Shown here: positions 54,879 through 63,421 of the stretch, piece after piece | How positions within the stretch are numbered: the first letter of the stretch is position 1 | How the letters are laid out: every line of letters starts with the position of its first letter | DNA from: Methanomicrobium sp. W14 | GTDB taxonomy: Archaea; Halobacteriota; Methanomicrobia; Methanomicrobiales; Methanomicrobiaceae | Assembly (NCBI RefSeq): GCF_017875315.1 | Contig: NZ_JAGGMM010000003.1 | Location: forward strand, 496,001-560,000 | DNA length: 64,000 nucleotides | Direction: 5' to 3' | Program-made: the position numbers and the translations under genes | The notes under the pieces: model-generated | What the model was told of the DNA's origin: nothing | Seen by the model: the letters and a program-made list of their open reading frames with translations, nothing else | Databases searched by the model: none

Positions 54879-55931
54879 TTAGTCCTTCTTCCACCACTTC
54901 TCTGAAAACTTCTTTTGGATTATTTCATCACCCTCTCCGGGCGCCTCGAGCCCCGCACTCCTCATGTCAGAGTCAACCATTATCTTCACAAGGTCCTTAA
55001 AGTTCACCTTCGGCTTCCACCCCAGAACCTTCTCCGACTTTGAAGGGTCTGCCCTTAAAGCATCAACCTCGGTTGGCCTGAAATATTTCGGGTCGATTCT
55101 TACATGGACGTCTCTGTCAAGGTCTGCATATGAAAAGGCTTCGTCAAGGAATTCGTTTATGGAATGAGTCTCGCCTGTCCCGATTACAAAATCATCAGGT
55201 CTGTCAGCCTGAAGAATCATCCACATAGCCTCGACATATTCAGGCGAAAATCCCCAGTCGCGTTTTGCCTCGAGATTTCCAAGGTAAAGGTACTTCTCTT
55301 TCTTTGCAAGTATCGAAGCGATTCCGCGGGTAATCTTTCTTGTGACAAAAGTCTCACCGCGGCGCGGGGACTCGTGGTTGAAGAGAATACCGTTCGATGC
55401 AAACATGTTGTAGCCCTCGCGGTAGTTTTTGACCATCCAGTAGGAATAGACTTTGGCGCATGCATAAGGGCTTCTCGGGACAAAAGCCGTGTTTTCATCC
55501 TGCGGGGGCTTAGCACCGCCGAACATCTCGCTTGAAGACGCCTGGTAAAACCTTACCTTACACCTGCTCCTCCTTATAGCTTCAAGAATCCTTGTCGTCC
55601 CAAGTCCTGTAACGTTTCCCGTATATTCAGGTATGTCAAAACTTACCCTGACATGGCTCTGGGCCCCGAGATGGTAGATCTCATCGGGCTTTACATTGTA
55701 TATGATACCACTTATCTGCTCACAGTCAGACAAATCGCCATAATGAAGGTAGAGTTTTGCATCAGACTCATGCGGGTCGACATATATATGATCAATTCTT
55801 GATGTGTTAAATGTCGATGACCGCCTTATCAGGCCGTGCACCTCATAACCCTTGTGCAGGAGAAGTTCTGCCAGGTAAGATCCGTCCTGGCCCGTGATTC
55901 CGGTAATAAATGCTTTTTTCTGTTCTGCCAT
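54879..55931 (-). CDS. gmd: GDP-mannose 4,6-dehydratase
   Basis: Start ATG at 55931 with GGAG upstream. The 350-residue enzyme has the NADP-binding [30 protein letters not shown], and the catalytic [12 protein letters not shown] (Tyr and Lys), followed by [16 protein letters not shown]. It converts GDP-D-mannose to GDP-4-dehydro-6-deoxy-D-mannose, the precursor of D-rhamnose and L-fucose. With rmd encoded upstream the product is most likely GDP-D-rhamnose. No mannose-1-phosphate guanylyltransferase gene lies in this locus. Confidence 0.96.
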   Translation of the reverse strand: MAEQKKAFITGITGQDGSYLAELLLHKGYEVHGLIRRSSTFNTSRIDHIYVDPHESDAKLYLHYGDLSDCEQISGIIYNVKPDEIYHLGAQSHVRVSFDIPEYTGNVTGLGTTRILEAIRRSRCKVRFYQASSSEMFGGAKPPQDENTAFVPRSPYACAKVYSYWMVKNYREGYNMFASNGILFNHESPRRGETFVTRKITRGIASILAKKEKYLYLGNLEAKRDWGFSPEYVEAMWMILQADRPDDFVIGTGETHSINEFLDEAFSYADLDRDVHVRIDPKYFRPTEVDALRADPSKSEKVLGWKPKVNFKDLVKIMVDSDMRSAGLEAPGEGDEIIQKKFSEKWWKKD

Positions 55932-56031
55932 TTTTTCAGGTCTCCTTTAAATTTTTATATCATACTGCTGGATGAAATCATTTTTATTACATATTTTATT
56001 CAGGCTGATAATTCATTAAATATTCATCACT

Positions 56032-56997
56032 TTACGCAGATATTCTTTTATCCCAGTATTCATACACCGACCTTAAGCTGTCTTCAAATGAAACCTTAGG
56101 CTTCCACCCGGTTTCATCATGGATCTTTCTAAAATCACCTACAATCCTTGGATTGTCTATGGGGCGGATCTGCGAGCTTTCCTGGCGGACGTCAACATCT
56201 GTTCCGTACATCTCTGAAAGAATATTTATGATGTCCAGAATGGACCTCCCGACACCGCTGCATATATTGTAGACCCCTCCTCTTTTTCCTTTTTCAAGAA
56301 GAAGACAGTATGCCGAAACAACATCATGGACATCTACAAAGTCGCGTATTATAGAGCCGTTTCCGATATGAAGAATTGGCTCCTGTAGACCTTTTTTTAT
56401 CATCGCAAACTGTTTTGCAATCGAGCTTACGACAAATTTGTCCCTCTGGCCCGGGCCGCAGTGGTTAAAAGAGCGTGTACAGCAGATATCCAGGCCATAC
56501 CCCCGTGCATAGATTCCTGCAAGAAGCTCCTGCGAGACCCTTGCTACGGCATACGGGTTTTCCGGGCTTTGTTTTCTTGTTTCCGAAAGGGGAAGATCAT
56601 TTTCCGAAACAATTCCATACTGCTCGGATGAGCCTACAGAAAGGACTCTTGCACCGTTGTCAATACGTCTTACCGTGTCGATTACATTCAGGAAAATATT
56701 GGTATTGTTCATGAAAGAGTCTACAGGAGTCTTCCAGCTCTCCGCAACGGAACTCTGTGCTGCAAGATGGAGAATATAGTCCGGCTCCGTGTCCTCAATA
56801 ATAGACTTAACACGCGGCAGATCATTAAGGTCGGCCTCATAGTGTTTAAGGCAGTCAGGCTCAAAGCCGACAAAGTCCCATGAAGGCATATGACGGCTTA
56901 TCCCGATTATTTCAAGATTTTTCCCTGCGGATTTAAGATAATCCACAAAATGTCCGCCGACAAAGCCGCTTATTCCTGTAATAAGTATTCTTTTCAT
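56032..56997 (-). CDS. rmd: GDP-4-dehydro-6-deoxy-D-mannose reductase (Rmd-like)
   Basis: Start ATG at 56997 with GGGGA nine bases upstream. The 321-residue SDR begins RILITGISGFVGGHFVD. The catalytic site reads NPYAVARVSQELLAG, so Arg replaces the usual Lys of YxxxK. It continues TRSFNHCGPGQRDKFVVSS, a strong match to Rmd-type proteins. It reduces the Gmd product to GDP-D-rhamnose. The alternative, GDP-fucose synthase, is less likely because of the Rmd-like signature. Gene order rmd-gmd-wzm-wzt mirrors the Pseudomonas A-band locus. Confidence 0.88.
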   Translation of the reverse strand: MKRILITGISGFVGGHFVDYLKSAGKNLEIIGISRHMPSWDFVGFEPDCLKHYEADLNDLPRVKSIIEDTEPDYILHLAAQSSVAESWKTPVDSFMNNTNIFLNVIDTVRRIDNGARVLSVGSSEQYGIVSENDLPLSETRKQSPENPYAVARVSQELLAGIYARGYGLDICCTRSFNHCGPGQRDKFVVSSIAKQFAMIKKGLQEPILHIGNGSIIRDFVDVHDVVSAYCLLLEKGKRGGVYNICSGVGRSILDIINILSEMYGTDVDVRQESSQIRPIDNPRIVGDFRKIHDETGWKPKVSFEDSLRSVYEYWDKRISA

Positions 56998-57155
56998 AAA
57001 TTTCCCCTTGACAGGCAGATTAAAAATCCGGAGTATTTCAGCTTTACAAAGCTTATACTGTTTTTTATTTAACTACACAAATAGCTTTTTCTAAGGCAAA
57101 CTTTTACATTATATCTTCAGATAAAATCATGCAAAACTATCCTCTTAAAATATAT

Positions 57156-58295
57156 TTATTTCTCTGAACTTTTACCTTCATAAACGCAAATCAGCCTCTC
57201 AGAAATCTTCTCCCACCCATAGTCGCACGCATAAGAGAAAGTCTCACCCTTTACCTCAGGTTCCTTCTTACTGCAAAGAGCCTTTATGACTGCATCACCA
57301 AGCGATCCGGGAGACAGTTCTGCAACGTAACCGTTTACACCTTCGCACACAAGTTCACGTGCGGCGTTCGAAGGGTGATTCACTGTAACAACGAAAAGAC
57401 CGCAGGCCATAGCCTCGCAGACGGTTATCCCGAAACCCTCCCTTACAGAAGGAAGAACAAAAACCTTTGAAGCCTTCATCGCTGAAATCACACCTCTTTC
57501 ATCAGTAAAAAATCCCGAAAAAGAAACTGTGCCAAAAAGTCCCAGTTCCTGCGAAAGTTTCTCAAGATTTAGTTTTTCCGGGCCGTCCCCGACAATAAGA
57601 GCCTTTACGCACGGAAACTTTTCACGGACAAAGACCAGTGAACGGAGAAGAAGGTCTACATTTTTTTCGGCGATAAGCCGTCCTGCAAATATCAGGTCGG
57701 ATGAATATTCATACGAAGGAGGAGTATTTTTTATTTTATCAACGTTAATCCCGTTCGGAATTACATGAACACCTTTTATGCCTGACTTTTCAAGACCCTC
57801 TGCCGTAAGATGCGATACAGCAACTCTCCCGTCACCCAAAAAGGCTGTCATACGCTCTATAAACTTTCCGAACACCCCAAAAAGTCCAAGGTACCTGTAC
57901 CAGTATTCTCCCCAGAACTCATGCCACGTTACAACAAGGCGGCACCGGTTTATTTTTGATACAAAAAACGATGAAAAAACTGAAAAATACGGAAACGCCT
58001 GGCAGTCGATTACTGATACCTTCTCCCTTAAAAGAGGAACAAAAAGAAAACAGGCAAAATAAAAAGCCTCAAATATCGAACGTCTTCCCTTTACGTACAA
58101 ATCTTTTTTTCTGCATACACCGTGGTATATTATTCCGTCCTTTTTTACGACGTTTGGGCCGTCCCAGTACTTCATCCCGAATATATGGACCTCATGGCCT
58201 TTTTCTGCCATCCAAAGCGAAAGCTCATATATCCTTTTTTCAGCCCCTCCCTTGACGTAAGGGTACACCGCATCGTAGACAAACGCAATCTTCAT
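57156..58295 (-). CDS. GT4 glycosyltransferase
   Basis: The 379-residue enzyme has the two-domain GT4 layout: IAFVYDAVYPYVKGGAEKRI at the start, VVTWHEFWGEYWYR, VHVIPNGINVDKI, and the donor-site EGFGITVCEAMACGLFVV (about residue 290). It is the first gene of the leftward locus, 158 bases upstream of rmd, and it faces the PIN-domain gene. It is probably a mannosyl- or rhamnosyltransferase. The donor cannot be proved from sequence. Confidence 0.88.
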   Translation of the reverse strand: MKIAFVYDAVYPYVKGGAEKRIYELSLWMAEKGHEVHIFGMKYWDGPNVVKKDGIIYHGVCRKKDLYVKGRRSIFEAFYFACFLFVPLLREKVSVIDCQAFPYFSVFSSFFVSKINRCRLVVTWHEFWGEYWYRYLGLFGVFGKFIERMTAFLGDGRVAVSHLTAEGLEKSGIKGVHVIPNGINVDKIKNTPPSYEYSSDLIFAGRLIAEKNVDLLLRSLVFVREKFPCVKALIVGDGPEKLNLEKLSQELGLFGTVSFSGFFTDERGVISAMKASKVFVLPSVREGFGITVCEAMACGLFVVTVNHPSNAARELVCEGVNGYVAELSPGSLGDAVIKALCSKKEPEVKGETFSYACDYGWEKISERLICVYEGKSSEK

Positions 58296-58421
58296 CGGTT
58301 TTTTCCGGGATTTATCTTGATATTACATCAGCTTTAATATTCTGAGTCATCCAAAGCCGGATACAACTATTTACATATATTATTAATAATATTCTTACTC
58401 TATAGAAAATCAGGCGGACTC

Positions 58422-58865
58422 ATGAAAATATACCTTGATGTTTGTTCCCTTTGCAGACTCTTTGATGATCAAACTTCGTATAGAATCAGAATGGAGACTG
58501 AAGCCGTAATTGTAATTCTCAGCAGGTGCATGACAGACTGGAAATTAATAGGAAGTGAAGTTATAGAATACGAAATTGAACAAATGCCAGATGAAGAAAG
58601 AATTGAGGCAATAAAAAATTTGCTGAGTTTCTCAGATGAAAAAGTATTAATCACAACTGAAATAATCTCCCGCGCCCGCGTATTTCACAAATTAGGCATT
58701 GATTCTTTTGATGCCCTGCATCTTGCATCTGCTGAAAGTACCGGTGCAGTATTCCTGACAACGGATGATTTACTTATCAAACACATTAATAAAGATGAAG
58801 GAAACATTCATATTAAAGTCAGTAATCCACTAAGTTGGCTTATGGAGGAAACACATGGAAACTAA
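58422..58865 (+). CDS. PIN-domain ribonuclease-like toxin
   Basis: The 147-residue protein has the PIN acidic residues in IYLDVCSLCRLF, in VIEYEIEQ, in DSFDALHLAS and in FLTTDDLLIK, consistent with a VapC-type metal-dependent RNase. Its 3' end overlaps the next small gene by 11 bases. The weak ribosome site and lone TATA-like stretch upstream leave the level of expression unclear. Toxin-first order with a 66-residue partner is not the usual VapBC order. Confidence 0.8.
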   Translation: MKIYLDVCSLCRLFDDQTSYRIRMETEAVIVILSRCMTDWKLIGSEVIEYEIEQMPDEERIEAIKNLLSFSDEKVLITTEIISRARVFHKLGIDSFDALHLASAESTGAVFLTTDDLLIKHINKDEGNIHIKVSNPLSWLMEETHGN

Positions 58866-59055
58866 AACTCTGAATGAAATCAGGATCCTTGGATTTGAAG
58901 TATTAGTAAAAAATCTTGGACCTGCAGATGCAGTAAGATTTATTCAGAGTTATTCGCACGGCAGCGGAGATTACACTAAAAACCGTAAACAATGGCTTGA
59001 AACAGATTTCGATAGAATTGTTGAAGGAATAACAGAGAAAAGAGAAAAAAATTAA
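58855..59055 (+). CDS. small partner protein of the PIN-domain gene, probable antitoxin
   Basis: This 66-residue protein starts at an ATG with GGAGG six bases upstream and overlaps the PIN gene by 11 bases. The core GFEVLVKNLGPADAVRFIQS and GSGDYTKNRKQWLE belongs to a conserved small family seen beside PIN-domain genes in other prokaryotes. The link is from memory and should be checked. It lacks an obvious DNA-binding ribbon-helix-helix. Its charge and size fit an antitoxin role. Confidence 0.65.
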   Translation: METKTLNEIRILGFEVLVKNLGPADAVRFIQSYSHGSGDYTKNRKQWLETDFDRIVEGITEKREKN

Positions 59056-59520
59056 TTGAGAATTTCTATAAACTCCTCCTCAAACACAGATAGTTTATTT
59101 TGTCAGATCGAACACTAACTCTTTAGTAAATTCACCAATTTTGAGATTAAAAGCGAATCTAAATATATTGCCGATCCGGAATATAGCCGAGAATGGCATT
59201 GTCTCTCTGATCCCTAACCTGAAAGGGCAGATTTTAATGACAGAACCTCAATCAGACAAATTTTAATAAAAGTGAGATCGTCTATCTGGACAAGGGAACA
59301 ACTGGAAGCTGAATGAAAAGTATATAATGTTACCATGAAACAGATAACTTGAAGTCATCATAGAAGTACCACTGAGAAACTTCGTAATAAGGGAATAAGC
59401 AGGAAGAGATACAAAATGGAAAGGCCATTTGTTGTGATTAAAACAGTTCTCAAGTTAAGGTACAGTTTAAAGTAACAGAACTGAAAAATAGTCAGGATTC
59501 TGAAAGAATAAATCAAAAAG
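59056..59520 (+). pseudogene. decayed IS5-family transposase (third remnant, same family as at 38.8 kb)
   Basis: The left part repeats the end sequence ATTTCTATAAACTCCTC and an N-terminal coding block matching NENEYIAELG. The right part (around 59371-59486) encodes LRNKGISRKRYKMERPFVV and IKTVLKLRYSLKVTELK, which match the C-terminal block of the 38.8-kb element. The middle is deleted and stops abound. Strongly decayed; inserted just after the PIN-domain pair. Confidence 0.65.
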
Positions 59521-59741
59521 AACAGACATTCTTACCCCTTATACTGCCGGTAATCTTTCAGAAAGCTGTAAAAATTGCTCAATAATTAAAGGCTGATTAG
59601 TTCCCGCAAATTATTCAGGATAGAATAGCGCATAATCTTCATAACATAAGATCATGCTATATAAAATAATATATACCGGCAATAAGTCTGGCCTCTCCTA
59701 TTATAGTCCGCTGACAAAATATATATGAAGGCAGAAAAAGC
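59521..59741. other. non-coding region upstream of the AEC transporter
   Basis: It follows the IS remnant. AT-rich and holds the transporter promoter, including TATA-like stretches around 59651-59675. No gene seen. Confidence 0.35.
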
Positions 59742-60659
59742 ATGGAGTTTTTGGTAGTAGTAAACAGCATAGTAGTCCTGTTTATACTTATGGGAGTTGG
59801 GTATGTCTCTTTCAAGACGAAAATTGTCGACAGGAGCGGTGCAAAGGGGCTCTCGTCGTTTCTTGTAAACATAACTCTCCCGTGCCTTGTAATAACATCA
59901 ATGCAGATCCCGATAAACGAGGAAATATTTGACAAAACAATGGAAATTCTGCTTATAGCAGGGATTTATTATTTGATCTCATTCGCATTCGCCTTTGTAG
60001 TTCCCAGACTCCTTGTAAAAAGCGACCTGGAAAGGGGGGTATACAGCTTTATGCTCGTTTTTTCAAACCTCGGGTTTATGGGCATACCGGTCTCGGTTGC
60101 AATGTTCGGGCAGGGTGCCGCGTTTTATGCATCACTTTTTATGCTGCCGTTCGGGCTTTTAGTCTTTTCAATTGGTATCCTCATGCTAAGACCTGATATG
60201 GGCCACTACTTCGACATAAAACTCTTCATCAACCCCGGAATTATTTCATCGCTTTTGGGACTTCTCCTCTTCTTTGCAGGCTGGACAATACCCGAGCCGT
60301 TCTACGACGTCGTGGAAACGCTCGGAAACCTGACGACACCGCTTGCAATGGTCGTCGTCGGGGCCCTTCTTGCGACAATGCCGTTTAAGGAGATGTTTTC
60401 CGACTATCACATATACGTAATGTCAGCATTCCGCCTTATTGGAATTCCCCTTGCACTCTTCGCAGTGCTTGCACCATTCGTAAGCGACCCTATGATTCTC
60501 GGAATACCTGTAATACTTGCTGCGATGCCTGTTGCGGCAAACGGTGTCCTGCTTGCAGAAGAATATAACGTAGACTCAAACGCCGCCTCAAAAGGCGTAT
60601 TCATATCAACACTCCTGTGCGTCGCAACAATTCCCCTGATAGGACTGTTCCTTCTGTAA
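59742..60659 (+). CDS. AEC-family (auxin efflux carrier-like) transporter
   Basis: The 305-residue membrane protein has about ten helices in two repeats. The family motifs FINPGIISSLLGLLLF and LTTPLAMVVVGALLA are plain, as is IPVILAAMPVAANGVLLAEE near the end. Relatives transport small organic acids or amino acids. GAAGG precedes the ATG at 59742. It converges on the RND exporter gene. The substrate is unknown. Confidence 0.9.
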   Translation: MEFLVVVNSIVVLFILMGVGYVSFKTKIVDRSGAKGLSSFLVNITLPCLVITSMQIPINEEIFDKTMEILLIAGIYYLISFAFAFVVPRLLVKSDLERGVYSFMLVFSNLGFMGIPVSVAMFGQGAAFYASLFMLPFGLLVFSIGILMLRPDMGHYFDIKLFINPGIISSLLGLLLFFAGWTIPEPFYDVVETLGNLTTPLAMVVVGALLATMPFKEMFSDYHIYVMSAFRLIGIPLALFAVLAPFVSDPMILGIPVILAAMPVAANGVLLAEEYNVDSNAASKGVFISTLLCVATIPLIGLFLL

Positions 60660-60768
60660 AAAATAAAAAAAAGAACCTGTGCAAAAAACAGGATAAACAT
60701 AAACCTGAACAAAAATACAAATTTTTTTCAAATTATTAAAAAAAATAAAAAAGAATTTTCCTTAAAAT

Positions 60769-63108
60769 TTACAGGTCTGTCACATCCGGTTCAGATCCGG
60801 ACCTTTTCACCTCATTGCAGCCGTTTTTGCGTCTTCTATTCTCCATATATGCACTGAAGCTTTCAAATATTGAAATTACGGCAGGCATAACCATAATAGC
60901 ACCGATAAGAGAAAATCCTACGGTTATAACGGTGACAAGCCCGAAATTCTGTATTATAGGTGACGTGGACAGAAGAAGGGCCGAAAACCCGAACACTGTC
61001 GTAAGTCCGGATACGGATATTGCAGTCCCTATCTTCTGGATTGCAACCTGAATCGATGAAATCATATCGTTTCCCTTCTCCTTTTCCTCCTGGTACCTCT
61101 CCATGATAAGGATAGTATACTCAGATGCAACACCGATTGTCATTGCTCCAAGTGTTGCCGTGAGAAGCGAATATGTAAGGCCGAGAGAATACATAATAAG
61201 CCCGTTCCACCCGACAATCATTATAATAGGGACAAGCGGGGATACGGCCGAAAACTTCCTGTAGACAAGCAGCAGAAAGACGAATATCAGAGCAAACCCG
61301 AGATACGTCATAGGGTTTTTAAGGTCGCTTATACTGTTGATAAGATCTGTGAACATGTATGTTGAGCCCGTATACGCTGCAGTCATACCGGGGTGCTGCC
61401 CGTACCAGTCAAGGTCTTTTTTCATGTCCTCAACAAGCTCCTGTGCAGCCGGAATGGATATATCCTCCATTGAAAATTCGATTACCGTCTCGGTATTCCC
61501 GTTTACGTACTTATCTTTGTAGCTGTCCGGGATTAATGCCCATACCCTTTTGATATCAGCCTCGTTTGCCGGGATAGCACCGTTATTGTAAAGTTTGAAA
61601 TACGTGGCTATACTTGTCGCACCAGTCAGATCATTTTGCTTTTCAAGCTCATAATCGCTGAACTCATCAATCCATTTAAGAGTTTCAGGGTCAACTATGG
61701 AATCAGCCTTAATGTATGCCGTAATAGTATCGGTTGAGCCGATGACACTTGTAAGCTTGTTCATCGAGATCATCGCCGGCATGTCCTGCGAGACCATCGA
61801 GTCCTCATCGGTATCGATGATTACAAGCCCGTCAAGCTGCATCCCGACAACTGCAAGCATGGCAAAAATAAGAATTAACGGGACAGGGTGTTTTGCAATC
61901 TTTCCTGCAATACTCCCCAGGAAAATGTCGTATCTCCCCATTAAAGGAACTTTACGGCTGCTTTTGCCTTCAATTAAAATATCATCAGGATGGTTTCTGC
62001 CATCAGGCCCCCCGTGCAACCCGTTTTTGGGTTTGTATTTTACTATAATAGAAAAAGTCGGGACAATCACCATTGCACAGACGTAGCAGCACATAATTCC
62101 CACTATGCAGATTGTCCCGAAGTCCGCAACCATAGGAGACGGGGCAAGAAGAGACAGCGCGACAAAACCAAGTGACGTTGCAGTCATGGCAAGGAGAATT
62201 GCAGGCCCCGAACTCGTAATTGTCGTGAAAACAGCATCTTTCATTGTTTTTTTTCGTATCTCCTCGTCAAACCTGGACTGAAACTGGATGGCATAATCTA
62301 TTCCTATTCCTATAAGGACCGGAAACGCCGCAACAACAACCGAACTTATCGAAATCCCGGCAAAACCCATAACACCGAATGTCAGCACAATCCCGCAGAA
62401 CACGATAAAGACCGGAAGCATTCTGTACCTGACATGACCGAACAGAAACACCATCGCAACGATCATCAGGACCATTGCAAGGCCTATTAAAGTGGTCATG
62501 TTGGACATTATGTCAGATTTCATATCAACCGCAAAAGCAGGATTTCCGGTTGCTGTCACGCTGATTCCTGCCGGAGGATTCGAAAAGGATATGACACTGT
62601 CAAGATTTGACACGACACCGTCCTTTGAGTCCTCGGAAAGACCCGTCTCAAGGGGAATACTCACAAGAGTCATCGTCTTTGACGGGAGAAGAAGTTCAAG
62701 ATAATCAGAAGAGACTGAATTTAAGGCTTTATCAATATCAGCCTTGTTCTGGGGGAGTACTCCGCCGTTTGCCGATTTTAGAAAGTCAACAAGACCTGTC
62801 ACGCTTGAAACGTATTTCTGGTCCCTGATACTGCCTTCAAGCGTATCAAGATATTTCAGCACATCAGGCGTCGTTACGTCTGCACCTTCTATCAGAAGAA
62901 TCTCCGAGTCAGACCCGAATGTATCGGTATAATGGACCAGAAGAGAGCCCACGGGTTTATCAGTATAAAGATAGGTGTCCGTGCCGGTCTTCATACTGGT
63001 CATCGAGGCCCCGTACATCGCAATAATTATTACTGCAACGACAAGGCCGGCAATTAAAAATGGTTTTCGGTTAATCGCTTCTGCTATATATTCATACGGT
63101 GATCTCAA
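60769..63108 (-). CDS. RND/MMPL-family exporter (HAE3-like)
   Basis: Starts at TTG at 63108. The 779-residue protein has a first helix at residues 16-35, a large extracytoplasmic domain, six helices with GIGIDYAIQFQSRFDEE near residue 275, a second extracytoplasmic domain and six more helices with GVASEYTILIMERYQEE near residue 690. The two halves and these motifs are those of MMPL/SSD-type RND exporters, common in archaea. They move hydrophobic compounds or lipids. It is followed upstream by a second copy. Confidence 0.92.
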   Translation of the reverse strand: MRSPYEYIAEAINRKPFLIAGLVVAVIIIAMYGASMTSMKTGTDTYLYTDKPVGSLLVHYTDTFGSDSEILLIEGADVTTPDVLKYLDTLEGSIRDQKYVSSVTGLVDFLKSANGGVLPQNKADIDKALNSVSSDYLELLLPSKTMTLVSIPLETGLSEDSKDGVVSNLDSVISFSNPPAGISVTATGNPAFAVDMKSDIMSNMTTLIGLAMVLMIVAMVFLFGHVRYRMLPVFIVFCGIVLTFGVMGFAGISISSVVVAAFPVLIGIGIDYAIQFQSRFDEEIRKKTMKDAVFTTITSSGPAILLAMTATSLGFVALSLLAPSPMVADFGTICIVGIMCCYVCAMVIVPTFSIIVKYKPKNGLHGGPDGRNHPDDILIEGKSSRKVPLMGRYDIFLGSIAGKIAKHPVPLILIFAMLAVVGMQLDGLVIIDTDEDSMVSQDMPAMISMNKLTSVIGSTDTITAYIKADSIVDPETLKWIDEFSDYELEKQNDLTGATSIATYFKLYNNGAIPANEADIKRVWALIPDSYKDKYVNGNTETVIEFSMEDISIPAAQELVEDMKKDLDWYGQHPGMTAAYTGSTYMFTDLINSISDLKNPMTYLGFALIFVFLLLVYRKFSAVSPLVPIIMIVGWNGLIMYSLGLTYSLLTATLGAMTIGVASEYTILIMERYQEEKEKGNDMISSIQVAIQKIGTAISVSGLTTVFGFSALLLSTSPIIQNFGLVTVITVGFSLIGAIMVMPAVISIFESFSAYMENRRRKNGCNEVKRSGSEPDVTDL

Positions 63109-63421
63109 GGTGACCTTTCCTCCTGCCTGGCAAATAAGATACTATTATTTATATTTTCAGATCCTCTTAAAAGTCCTGTCTTTAGAAATTCGTTTTTATC
63201 AGGAAAATAATTACCCTCATAAAATTCTATCATAAAAAGCAGGTGTAACTATTTTTAATTTTTTTAAATACATAAAAACGAACACAACTACCTAAAAATT
63301 CCCGTAATTTTTTTACAAAATTTTCAAGGAAAAAAGGCATTAATACAGGGGACAAAAACCGTAAAAACACGGACTCAATGCATGAGAACTTAAAGTTATA
63401 ACAAAAATATAAAAATAGTAT
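63109..63421. other. intergenic region between the two RND genes
   Basis: About 310 AT-rich bases. It probably carries the promoter of the downstream (leftward) copy. No gene or repeat seen. Confidence 0.35.

Noticed and set aside
54879-56997. GDP-L-fucose pathway
   Set aside because: The partner of Gmd has Rmd-type sequence features rather than those of the bifunctional GDP-fucose synthase.
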